A DNA stretch of 64,000 nt, taken from Pseudomonas sp. GM21 (GTDB lineage Bacteria; Pseudomonadota; Gammaproteobacteria; Pseudomonadales; Pseudomonadaceae). The translations under genes and the position numbers were made by a program. The DNA is taken from assembly GCF_000282215.1 (NCBI RefSeq), contig NZ_AKJS01000112.1, forward strand, positions 32,076-96,075. Direction: 5' to 3'. The notes beneath the pieces are model-generated. The model did not search any database, had not been told where the DNA came from, and saw only the letters and a list, made by a program, of their open reading frames with translations. Shown here in pieces: positions 9,509-17,444 of this stretch; position 1 is the stretch's first letter; each line of letters begins with the position of its first letter.

Positions 9509-10353
9509 GCATTCCGAACTTTTCCGATCAATTCGATTCGGTCGTCGACTCGAGTCTGGAATGGCTATCGGAACATGGAGAATTTTTGTTCGACGGCGTC
9601 AACGCATTGCTGACGGGCGTTTATAAAAGTGTTCTCTGGTGCATTGCCTATCCACCGTATTACGTCATCGCGATAGCCATTGCGCTGATCGGCTGGCGGG
9701 TCGTTGGCGTTCGATTCGGTATTCTTGCAGGCTTGGCGTTGTTGTTTTGCGACGTGATCGGCTTGTGGCCCGAGACGGTCAGTACCCTTGCCCTGGTGCT
9801 GACGGCGACCGTGCTCGCACTGGTCGTCGCGATTCCATTAGGCGTGCTGGCCGGTCTCGCGCCATCGGTTGATCGAGTTGTCGATCCGTTTCTGGATCTG
9901 ATCCAGACCATGCCTCCCTACATCTATCTATTGCCGGCGATCGCGCTACTGGGTTACGGCCCGGCCACGGCTTTGTTGGCTACCTTTATCGTCGCCGTAC
10001 CGCCCGCTATCCGCTTGACCTCTTTGGGGATTCGCATGACGCCACGGGAGTTCATCGAGCTGGGCAATGCCAGTGGTGTCACCGGCTGGCAGATGTTTTT
10101 CAAGATTCGTCTGCCATTCGCCAAGCCGAGCATCATGGCAGGGGTGAATCAGAGCCTGATGATGGCATTCGGCATGGTCGTTATCGCTGGCATCGTGGGC
10201 TCCGGCGGACTGGGTGAGTCGATTTATGGCGCTGTCCGGACACTGGATATCGCCAAGTCGATCAATGCCGCCATTGCCATCGTCATTCTGACCATGATTC
10301 TTGATCGCTTGGCGCAACACGCTGCGCAATCGCGGATGGGAGACAGCCAATGA
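9505..10353 (+). CDS. Betaine/proline-type ABC transporter permease (system 1, subunit A)
   Basis: A 282-residue ProW-type inner-membrane permease with a long amphipathic N-terminus followed by about six hydrophobic segments. The EAA loop that docks on the ATPase reads ELGNASGVTGWQMFFKIRLP. It overlaps both neighbours by four bases. A second homologous permease follows, so this cassette probably builds a heterodimeric membrane channel, unlike system 2 at 17445-20585, which has only one permease gene. Confidence 0.85.
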   Translation: MSIPNFSDQFDSVVDSSLEWLSEHGEFLFDGVNALLTGVYKSVLWCIAYPPYYVIAIAIALIGWRVVGVRFGILAGLALLFCDVIGLWPETVSTLALVLTATVLALVVAIPLGVLAGLAPSVDRVVDPFLDLIQTMPPYIYLLPAIALLGYGPATALLATFIVAVPPAIRLTSLGIRMTPREFIELGNASGVTGWQMFFKIRLPFAKPSIMAGVNQSLMMAFGMVVIAGIVGSGGLGESIYGAVRTLDIAKSINAAIAIVILTMILDRLAQHAAQSRMGDSQ

Positions 10354-11201
10354 GTACCCCTGACATCCAGTTTTCCCCGGGCGAGTTCCTGGCACCTGCC
10401 GTTGACTGGCTGAACGCCAATCTGCATGGCGTGTTCAAAGGGATCAGCCAGGTCATTGAAGCGGTACTGGGGGCAGTAGAGGCAGCGTTGCTTGCTCCCC
10501 ACCCGTACGTGTTTATCGGCATTGTCGTCGTTGCAGCGTTTTTTTTCGCCAACAAACGCGTCGCAGTATTCGCTGGCTTGATGTTGGCTTTTTGCCTGTT
10601 TTCCGGCCTCTGGGAAGCCTCCATGCAGACCATTGCGCTGGTCTCGGTGGCGGTATTGATTTCGGTAGCCATCGCGTTTCCGCTCGGTGTACTGGCTGCA
10701 CGTGTGAAACGGGTCGACGAAATGTTCCTGCCGATCCTCAACATCATGCAGACGGTGCCGCCATGGGTTTACCTGATCCCCGCCGTCATGCTGTTCAGCC
10801 TGGGACGGGTGCCGGCCATTATCGCGACCATCGTTTACGGCATTCCGCCGATGCTCAGACTGACGACTCTTGCCTTCAAGCAATTACCCAAAGAGTTCCT
10901 TGAGTTGGGGCAGGCGTCAGGGGCTTCACCCAAGGACATTTTGTTCAAAATTGAACTGCCGACGGCCGCACCGACCCTGTTGGTAGGTCTGAACCAATGC
11001 ATCCTCATGTCCTTGGCCATGGTGGTGTTGGCAGGCCTGGTAGGTGCGGGAGGCCTCGGTGCGGAAGTCACGAGAGGCCTCTCAAGAATGGAGATGGGCC
11101 TGGGGCTGCGTGCCGGGCTGGCGATTGTCGCTGTGGCCCTGCTTCTGGATCGTCTGTCACGCGGCGCATTGCAGCGTCATTCCCCGCGCAATCTTGTTTG
11201 A
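10350..11201 (+). CDS. Betaine/proline-type ABC transporter permease (system 1, subunit B)
   Basis: A 283-residue paralogue of the preceding permease with the same plan: a hydrophilic N-terminal arm of about 45 residues, six hydrophobic segments and the EAA loop ELGQASGASPKDILFKIELP. The ATG overlaps the stop of the first permease (ATGA). It is followed after 11 bases by the racemase homologue, which ties transport to substrate epimerisation in one transcript. Confidence 0.85.
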   Translation: MSTPDIQFSPGEFLAPAVDWLNANLHGVFKGISQVIEAVLGAVEAALLAPHPYVFIGIVVVAAFFFANKRVAVFAGLMLAFCLFSGLWEASMQTIALVSVAVLISVAIAFPLGVLAARVKRVDEMFLPILNIMQTVPPWVYLIPAVMLFSLGRVPAIIATIVYGIPPMLRLTTLAFKQLPKEFLELGQASGASPKDILFKIELPTAAPTLLVGLNQCILMSLAMVVLAGLVGAGGLGAEVTRGLSRMEMGLGLRAGLAIVAVALLLDRLSRGALQRHSPRNLV

Positions 11202-11212
11202 AGGGTTCCAGT

Positions 11213-12211
11213 ATGAGACGCAGTTTTTTTTGCATCGACTCACATGCGTGCGGCAATCCGGTTCGGGTGGTGGCGGGCGGTGGTCCGTTGTTGCCGTCGG
11301 TGTCGATGGCCGAGCGACGAGAGATTTTTGTTCGCGATCATGACTGGGTACGAACCGCGCTGATGTTTGAGCCCAGGGGGCATGACATCATGTCTGGCGT
11401 CATCATCTATCCGTCCTCGCGTGATGATTGTGATTTTGGTGCCTTGTTCATTGAAGTCAGCGGCTGCCTGCCCATGTGTGGGGCAGGCACTATCGGCCTG
11501 TCGACCGTGGTGATCGAAGAAGGGCTGATCACCCCGCGCGAACCCGGCAAGCTGGCCATCGAGACGCCGGCAGGACGTGTGGATGTCGACTACACAATGA
11601 ACGGTGAATATGTTGATTCCATTCGCCTGTTCAACGTCGCGAGCTACCTGCACAGTGCCGATGTGGTGGTAGATGTCCCGGGCGTGGGCGAGCTCATCGT
11701 GGACATCGCCTATGGTGGAAATTTTTATGCGGTCGTCGAGCCTCAGGAGAACTGGGCCGGCTTGAAAGGCTTGACCACGGCAGACATCGTCAACTTGAGT
11801 CAAAAGCTGCGCTTGGCCTTGGCTGAAGTCAGTGATCCTGTTCACCCCGAAAACAGCAGAATCAGTGGCGTGCACCATGTCATCTGGTGCGATGACGAAC
11901 ACACCACGGCAGCCGATGGACGCGGTGCGGTGTTCTACGGCGACAAGGCCATTGACCGCTCTCCCGGTGGCACGGGTACTTCTGCGCGGATGGCTCAGTT
12001 GTTTGGAAAAGGCCGGTTGAAAGTGGGTGATTCGTTCCGCAATGAAAGTCTGATCGGGACGATCTTCGAGGGCAAAGTCGAGGCGTCGGTAAAGGTCGGA
12101 ACCTTCGATGGCATACGCCCCAGTATTGGTGGCTGGGCGCAGATTACCGGACACAACACCATTTTTGTCGATGATAACGACCCTCTGCGTCACGGCTTTC
12201 AGCTGGCCTGA
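11213..12211 (+). CDS. Proline racemase/4-hydroxyproline epimerase homologue with an altered active site
   Basis: A 332-residue member of the proline racemase superfamily with the usual opening IDSHACGNPVRVVAGG and the conserved FEPRGHDIMSG. The first catalytic cysteine is present in the sequence PMCGAGTIG, but the neighbouring position, usually His (MCGHG), is Ala. The second catalytic position, normally SPCGTGTSA in epimerases or SPTG in 3-hydroxyproline dehydratases, reads SPGGTGTSA, so the Cys/Thr is Gly. The start at 11213 has AAGGG eight bases upstream; the frame is open much further 5' but that part lies inside the permease gene. By context it should invert C2 of (hydroxy)proline or its N-methyl form. 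With one base missing it may be an altered epimerase, an elimination enzyme or inactive. Confidence 0.75.
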   Translation: MRRSFFCIDSHACGNPVRVVAGGGPLLPSVSMAERREIFVRDHDWVRTALMFEPRGHDIMSGVIIYPSSRDDCDFGALFIEVSGCLPMCGAGTIGLSTVVIEEGLITPREPGKLAIETPAGRVDVDYTMNGEYVDSIRLFNVASYLHSADVVVDVPGVGELIVDIAYGGNFYAVVEPQENWAGLKGLTTADIVNLSQKLRLALAEVSDPVHPENSRISGVHHVIWCDDEHTTAADGRGAVFYGDKAIDRSPGGTGTSARMAQLFGKGRLKVGDSFRNESLIGTIFEGKVEASVKVGTFDGIRPSIGGWAQITGHNTIFVDDNDPLRHGFQLA

Positions 12212-12282
12212 TCCGTCACATCATGACGCTGGATCTATATACCAAATGACAGGTTCGTTTACGTAACGGAGTGGACTGAATA

Positions 12283-13296
12283 TTGATCGAACGACGCCAA
12301 TTCAGCGGAGGCATGAAGGGGAAAAACCTTCGTTATCTCAATGAGCGCCCCGGTGAGATCCAGCTAACGATGCGGGTAGGATTTTTGCTGCTCGAGCATT
12401 TTTCACTGCCCGCATTTACCCAGACGCTGGATACGATTGTCACTGCCAATCTGCTACGGCCCGACTCGTTTTCTTCCCGAACATTCGGCTTGAACGATGG
12501 GGAGGTCATCAGCGATCTGGGCCTGGTGATTCGGCCAGACGCCCGTATCGATTGTTCAGCGGTTAAAGCGCTGGATTTGCTGGTCATTTGCGGTGGCTAC
12601 AGGACAGAACTCAAAGCCGGCGACGGGTTTATCAACCTGCTCAGGACGGCATCAGACCTGGGTGTCAGCCTGGCCGGGTTGTGGAATGGTGCATGGTTCC
12701 TGGGGAGGGCAGGATTGCTTGACGGTTACCGTTGCGCCATTCACCCCGAACATCGCCCCGCACTGGCGGACTTTTGCAAGGCGACGCAGGTCAGTAGCGA
12801 GCCCTACATCATTGATAGAGACCGGTTAACGGCTTCCAGTCCGTCAGGCGCATTCCATATGGCGCTGGACTGGATCAAAAGCCTGCACGACAAGGCCCTC
12901 GTCGAGGGGATCGAGGACATTCTGGCTTTTGAGGAGTCTCGCTACCGACGCATAAAACCCACTGAAAACATCTGCCTCAGCGCGCCGTTGCGTGAGGTGG
13001 TGAAGCTGATGGATGCCAACCTCGAAGAGCCTCTGGAGCTGGAGCAATTGGCGGTCTATGCAGGCCGCTCTCGTCGACAACTCGAGCGTTTGTTCAAGGA
13101 TCAACTCGGCACGACTCCGCAGCGGTATTACCTGGAATTGCGGATCACCGAAGCGCGGCGGCTTCTGCAGCACACGGAGCTTTCCCAGGTCGATGTGCTG
13201 GTTGCCTGTGGTTTTGTTTCACCCAGCCATTTCAGCAAATGCTACAGCTCGTATTTTGGCTACCGACCTTCCAGGGAAACACGGCTGGTGAAGTGA
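12283..13296 (+). CDS. GlxA/GbdR-type AraC transcriptional regulator
   Basis: About 337 residues: an N-terminal DJ-1/PfpI-like glutamine-amidotransferase domain (from VGFLLLEHFSLPAFTQTLDT to about residue 200) and a C-terminal AraC DNA-binding domain with two helix-turn-helix units (LEQLAVYAGRSRRQLERLFK and a second ending CGFVSPSHFSKCYSSYFGYR). The position of the usual nucleophile is occupied by Trp-Asn (AGLWNGAWFL), so it is a sensor, not an enzyme. This architecture is shared by the Pseudomonas regulators of glycine betaine (GbdR), carnitine (CdhR) and sarcosine (SouR) use. The start is either TTG 12283 (GGAG 11 bases upstream) or ATG 12313. It is the likely activator of the betaine genes around it. 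Confidence 0.85.
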   Translation: MIERRQFSGGMKGKNLRYLNERPGEIQLTMRVGFLLLEHFSLPAFTQTLDTIVTANLLRPDSFSSRTFGLNDGEVISDLGLVIRPDARIDCSAVKALDLLVICGGYRTELKAGDGFINLLRTASDLGVSLAGLWNGAWFLGRAGLLDGYRCAIHPEHRPALADFCKATQVSSEPYIIDRDRLTASSPSGAFHMALDWIKSLHDKALVEGIEDILAFEESRYRRIKPTENICLSAPLREVVKLMDANLEEPLELEQLAVYAGRSRRQLERLFKDQLGTTPQRYYLELRITEARRLLQHTELSQVDVLVACGFVSPSHFSKCYSSYFGYRPSRETRLVK

Positions 13297-13301
13297 AACC
13301 T

Positions 13302-13679
13302 TCATCGACGTGTATAGATCACCATCAGGGTGGCCCCCTGCACTGAGCCTGCACTGTGTGCCGCGTTCGGGGCGCGGCAACAGTAGTCGCCGACGTTCAG
13401 TGTGCGGTTCTGATCGTAGAAGGAACCTTGCAATACGAACAGTTGCTCCAGCTCGCCTTCATGGGTATGACTGGCGACATGGGCGCCGGGGTCGACTTTC
13501 ATCAATAGCGTTTTTTCGCCGCGCTCGCTGTCCTCGAACAGGGGTTTGATCCAGAAGCCTTCAGCCTTTGTCGGCAACCAGTCATCCATCGAGGAGGCGT
13601 AATAGAGGGAGCCTTCGACCGGTCCCTGGATGCCGTTTATCCCGGCAATTCTCCATGAGGGTGTTTCATCGCTTGGCAT
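13302..13679 (-). CDS. Small cupin-domain protein
   Basis: A 125-residue single-domain cupin. Two metal-binding halves can be seen: HVASHTHEGELEQLFVLQG (the H-x-H...E part of motif 1) and NVGDYCCRAPNAAHSAG (the G-D...H part of motif 2), so a mononuclear metal site is likely. It resembles ChrR/anti-sigma cupins and small dioxygenase-like cupins. The start at 13679 is chosen because AGGTG sits six bases upstream. It lies 20 bases after the flavin demethylase on the same strand and meets the GlxA regulator tail to tail. A role in one-carbon or oxidative handling during N-demethylation is possible but unproven. Confidence 0.75.
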   Translation of the reverse strand: MPSDETPSWRIAGINGIQGPVEGSLYYASSMDDWLPTKAEGFWIKPLFEDSERGEKTLLMKVDPGAHVASHTHEGELEQLFVLQGSFYDQNRTLNVGDYCCRAPNAAHSAGSVQGATLMVIYTRR

Positions 13680-13699
13680 GTTGTTCACCTGAGTTCGTT

Positions 13700-15736
13700 T
13701 TACAAATCCTTGACCAGTCGCAAGGCATCGTAGATCGCGGCGTGGGTATTGCGCGCCGACACTGCATCGCCGATGCGAAACAACTGGAATCGGCCATCCG
13801 GGTTGGTCACCACCTGTTGTGGGTTGCCGACGATCAGGTCCTGATGTTCGACCACGCCGCCGTTGCTGGAAGCGGATTTCAGTTCGAAATACAGGTCGTC
13901 CAGCGGTCGGGTGCCGTGATTGACCACCACCTGATCCACGCGTCGAACCTTGCGCGCACTGCCGTAATCGCTGTCGATCGTTGCCAGCAGATCCTGACCC
14001 TCGCGCTCGACGGCGAGCAGCCGGAAGGTGACGGTGAAGGTGGTGTCCAATGCTTGCAGCGAGCGCATGTAGGGCACCAGATTCATCGCCATGACTTCCG
14101 GCGCGAAGGTCCGGTCCGGCGTCATGATTTCTACTTTTGCGCCACTTCTGGCGATGAACTCGGCCGCCTGCAGCCCCGCATGATCACCGGCGTCGTCGAA
14201 CAGCAGGACATTGCGCCCGGGTTTCACATCCCCGGCAATAATGTCCCAGGTGGAGACCACCAGCTCATTGCCAGCCGAGAGTATCTCGGTATGGGGTAGG
14301 CCGCCGGTGGCGATGATCACCACGTCCGGGTTTTCGTCGTGGACGGTGCTGGCCTCGGCCCAGGTATTGAAACGGAAGCTGACGCCGCGCGCCAGACACT
14401 GGGCCATGCGCCACTCGACGATGCTGATCATTTCTCGCCGGCGTTCCGATTGCGCGGTGAGCCGAACCTGACCGCCGGCCTGGTTGGCGGCTTCGAACAC
14501 CACCACTTCATGGCCGCGTTCGGCCGCCACTCGCGCTGCTTCCAGCCCGGCGACACCGGCTCCGACAATCACAATCTTGCGTTTGCTCGCCGCCTTGGGA
14601 ATGTCATGGGGCATGCTGGTTTCACGGCCGGTGGCCGGGTTGTGAATGCAATAGGCAGCACCTCCCTGGTAGATCCGGTCCAGGCAATAATTAGCCCCGA
14701 CACAAGGGCGAATATCCTCTTCGCGCCCCTCGATGATCTTGCGCACGATATGCGGATCGGTCATGTGCGCGCGGGTCATGCCGACCATGTCGATCTTGCC
14801 CGAGGCGATGGCATGGCGGGCGGTGGCCACGTCCGGAATCTTCGCCGCGTGAAAGGTGGGGAAGTCGGTGGCGGCGCGAATCTCTCCCGCGAAGTCCAGG
14901 TGCGGTGAGTTGCGCATGCCCTGGATCGGAATCAGGTCGGTCAAGCCTGCGTCGGTGTCGATGTGGCCGCGGACAACGTTGAGAAAGTCCACCATGCCGC
15001 TGTCTTTCAAGCGCCTGGAGATGTCCAGGCCGTCAGCCGCGGTCAGCCCGCCAGGCATCAACTCGTCGCCGGTATAGCGCACGCCGACGATGAATTCATG
15101 GCCGACGCGCTGGCGAATGGCGCTGAGGATCTCGAAGGTAAAACGCAGTCGGTTGTCGATGGAGCCGCCATACGGGGCATCGAGGTCGTTGGTCAGTGGC
15201 GACCAGAACTGATCCATCAGATGCCCGTAGGCTTGCAGTTCGATGCCGTCCAGGCCCGCAAACTTCATCCGTTCGGCGGCGTCGGCATAGTCCTTGATGA
15301 TGCGTTCCACATCCCAGTCTTCCATCTTCTTCGGGAAGGAACGATGGGAGGCTTCGCGCTCGAACGAGGGTGACACCACGGGCAGCCAGTCGCCCTTGTC
15401 CCAGCGCGTGCGCCGACCCAGGTGCGTCAACTGGATCATGACGGCCGCGCCATGTTCGTGGCAGGCGTCGCTCAAGTCGCGCATCCAGCCGACCACCTCG
15501 TCCTTGTAGGCCAGAATGTTGTTGAACACCGGCGGGCTGTCCCGGGAAACCGCAGCGGACCCGGCGGTCATGGTCAAGGCCACGCCGGCCTTCGCCCGTT
15601 CCACGTGGTAGGCGCGATAGAGCTCCTTGGGCATGCCGTCCACGGGATAAGCCGGTTCGTGGGCGGTGGTCATGATGCGATTTCGCAAAGTCAGGTGCTT
15701 CAACTGATAGGGCTGGAGGAGCGGATCATTCAGCAT
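13700..15736 (-). CDS. NADH:flavin oxidoreductase/trimethylamine-dehydrogenase-like N-demethylase (HpbA/StcD type)
   Basis: A 678-residue three-domain flavoenzyme: an FMN-binding TIM barrel (about 1-340, LRNRIMTTAHEPAY, MIQLTHLGRR, YGGSIDNRLRF), an iron-sulfur linker, then FAD/NAD(P)-binding Rossmann domains (IVIVGAGVAGLEAARVAA). This is the layout of trimethylamine/dimethylamine dehydrogenase and of the N-methylproline demethylase of proline-betaine users. The linker reads PCVGANYC and then C after 11 residues, so the second of four expected cysteines (CxxC) is Ala. The start at 15736 (ATG) is preferred over TTG 15742 by spacing from GGAGAG. The gene is divergent from the TetR regulator and its promoter overlaps the 15791-15833 operator. 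Confidence 0.8.
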   Translation of the reverse strand: MLNDPLLQPYQLKHLTLRNRIMTTAHEPAYPVDGMPKELYRAYHVERAKAGVALTMTAGSAAVSRDSPPVFNNILAYKDEVVGWMRDLSDACHEHGAAVMIQLTHLGRRTRWDKGDWLPVVSPSFEREASHRSFPKKMEDWDVERIIKDYADAAERMKFAGLDGIELQAYGHLMDQFWSPLTNDLDAPYGGSIDNRLRFTFEILSAIRQRVGHEFIVGVRYTGDELMPGGLTAADGLDISRRLKDSGMVDFLNVVRGHIDTDAGLTDLIPIQGMRNSPHLDFAGEIRAATDFPTFHAAKIPDVATARHAIASGKIDMVGMTRAHMTDPHIVRKIIEGREEDIRPCVGANYCLDRIYQGGAAYCIHNPATGRETSMPHDIPKAASKRKIVIVGAGVAGLEAARVAAERGHEVVVFEAANQAGGQVRLTAQSERRREMISIVEWRMAQCLARGVSFRFNTWAEASTVHDENPDVVIIATGGLPHTEILSAGNELVVSTWDIIAGDVKPGRNVLLFDDAGDHAGLQAAEFIARSGAKVEIMTPDRTFAPEVMAMNLVPYMRSLQALDTTFTVTFRLLAVEREGQDLLATIDSDYGSARKVRRVDQVVVNHGTRPLDDLYFELKSASSNGGVVEHQDLIVGNPQQVVTNPDGRFQLFRIGDAVSARNTHAAIYDALRLVKDL

Positions 15737-15790
15737 CGTCAAGACTCTCCGAAAGCGGGCAAGGACCTGTGTTGAAATTACGTTAGGGTG

Positions 15791-15833
15791 AAATGTACAC
15801 CTATGTCAACACTCCGGACACAGGTGTACATTT
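15791..15833. promoter_or_regulatory. Long inverted repeat, probable TetR operator
   Basis: AAATGTACACCTATGTC (15791-15807) and GACACAGGTGTACATTT (15817-15833) are inverted copies with one mismatch, separated by 9 bases. Each arm contains the self-palindromic core TGTACA. The element lies midway between the divergent demethylase (start 15736) and TetR (start 15872) genes, the usual place for a TetR-family operator that represses both promoters. Confidence 0.75.
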
Positions 15834-15871
15834 TGCTTGCGTGGTGTTGTTTGAGCGGCTAGGATCGAGCC

Positions 15872-16531
15872 ATGAACGAACAAACCAAAGCAGTAGAAAC
15901 CGGCTGGAGAGGGTCGCTGGAAGGGTGGCTCGACGCAGCTTATGAAAGCCTGACCGAGTGCGGAGTCGACACGGTGCGGGTGATGCCGCTGGCCAAAAAA
16001 CTGGGGTTGTCGAGAACCAGCTTTTACTGGTTTTTCAAGGATCGCGAGGAGCTGCTCGCCGCGTTGATCGAGCGCTGGCGGGTGAAGAACACCGGTAATC
16101 TGGTCGCCCAGACCGAGTGTTATGCCGAGAGCATTGCAGAGGCGATGCTTAACGTTTTCGACTGTTGGCTGAACTCCGATCTGTTCGATTCACAGTTCGA
16201 ATTTGCCATGCGCAGTTGGGCCTTGCAGTCCGCTGAAGTGTCCGAGCATATCCGCGTTGCCGACATTGCCCGACGCGAAGCCCTGATCCGGATGTTCATG
16301 CGCTTCGACTACACATTCGAGGGGGCCGATGTGCGGGCCCGGACGATATACCTGACACAGATTGGCTACATCAGCACCAACACCCGAGAGGATATCGGGG
16401 AGCGAATGCGGCGGATTCCCGAGTACGTGAAGATATTCACTGGCCAGGAACCCCTGGAGCGCGAACTGAAACGCTTCTACTCCCGCCATGGGTATGTGAT
16501 GGATGAGGTTTCATCGTCTACCCAGGACTGA
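15872..16531 (+). CDS. TetR-family transcriptional regulator
   Basis: A 219-residue repressor. The N-terminal helix-turn-helix runs to about residue 65 (LTECGVDTVRVMPLAKKLGL, then SRTSFYWFFKDREELLAALI), and the C-terminal helical ligand domain fills the rest. It stands divergent to the flavin demethylase with a strong palindromic operator between them, and 32 bases upstream of the P5C-reductase-like gene, so it probably represses the demethylase-cupin unit, itself and perhaps system 2 of the transporter. The effector is expected to be a betaine or its demethylated product. Confidence 0.85.
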   Translation: MNEQTKAVETGWRGSLEGWLDAAYESLTECGVDTVRVMPLAKKLGLSRTSFYWFFKDREELLAALIERWRVKNTGNLVAQTECYAESIAEAMLNVFDCWLNSDLFDSQFEFAMRSWALQSAEVSEHIRVADIARREALIRMFMRFDYTFEGADVRARTIYLTQIGYISTNTREDIGERMRRIPEYVKIFTGQEPLERELKRFYSRHGYVMDEVSSSTQD

Positions 16532-16563
16532 TCGCAACGTCTGACTGACGAAGGCAGGTTCAC

Positions 16564-17403
16564 ATGTGCGAAGAACCCACGATAGGCATTATCGGTGGAT
16601 CGGGATGGCTTGGCCGTTCGATTGCCCTGGCGATGCTCGACAAGGCTTTTGTCCAGCCCGGTGCGTTGGTGCTTTCGAACCGCAGCGCAAGCAACCCGCT
16701 GCCCGTTGCCAAGTGGTCGCAGGTAACGATAACGCGCGACAACCAGGAACTGGTGGAGCGCTGTGAGGTGGTCATCGTCTCCGTGCGTCCCGAGCAGTTT
16801 GCCGAGGTAGAAATCTTCGCTGAAAACCGGTTGGTGATTTCCTTGATGGCAGGCGTTTCTCTGCAAGATGTGGCGCAGCGTACCGGCAGTCGGCAGGTGA
16901 TTCGCGCCATGGCCAACGCCGCCGCCGAAATCGGCCAATCCTATACGCCCTGGTTGGCGACTCAAGAGGTAAGCGAAGAGCAGAAAGCGTTCGCTCAACG
17001 CTTGTTCGAAACCTTTGGTGGTGCCGATGAAGTCTTCAGCGAAAGTCATTTGAACTACCTGACGGCGCTGGTGGGAACAGGACCAGCTTACCCGGCATTG
17101 CTGGCTCGCAGCCTGTTTCAGCATGCCATGAGCAGCGGCTTGCCACCGGCGATCGCCCAGCGCGCTTCCCATGCAGTGGTGGTGCAAGCCAGCCAGTTGA
17201 TTGGCAATGGGCACTCCGTCGACGAACTCCTGGAGGCGCTCATCAGCTATCGCGGTGTCACGGCGGCGGGCCTCGACGCCATGCTCGCCAGCGGATTCGA
17301 TAAAACAATAAAAGCAGGTCTGGACTCAGCGGCTTCGGTCGCCAATTCCATGAGTCCCTTTACCCATTCTGCTGACACGAAAGAAGGTCCAATGACGCGG
17401 TAG
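16564..17403 (+). CDS. Pyrroline-5-carboxylate reductase-like protein
   Basis: A 279-residue ProC-family protein: an N-terminal NAD(P) Rossmann domain (IGIIGGSGWLGRSIALAML) and a helical dimerisation domain with the ProC signature region (ALVGTGPAYPALLARSLF and SYRGVTAAGLDAM). Normal ProC makes proline from P5C. Here the gene sits at the head of a betaine-transport operon beside catabolic genes, so a housekeeping role is less likely. It may reduce another cyclic imine from the pathway, for example pyrroline-2-carboxylate, or recycle P5C. The first glycine-rich motif is GGSGWLG rather than the usual GxGNMA, which hints at changed substrate or cofactor preference. Confidence 0.7.
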   Translation: MCEEPTIGIIGGSGWLGRSIALAMLDKAFVQPGALVLSNRSASNPLPVAKWSQVTITRDNQELVERCEVVIVSVRPEQFAEVEIFAENRLVISLMAGVSLQDVAQRTGSRQVIRAMANAAAEIGQSYTPWLATQEVSEEQKAFAQRLFETFGGADEVFSESHLNYLTALVGTGPAYPALLARSLFQHAMSSGLPPAIAQRASHAVVVQASQLIGNGHSVDELLEALISYRGVTAAGLDAMLASGFDKTIKAGLDSAASVANSMSPFTHSADTKEGPMTR

Positions 17404-17444
17404 TTGGCCCTCCTTAACTCTGGCCGCAATCGAGGTTAGCGTTT

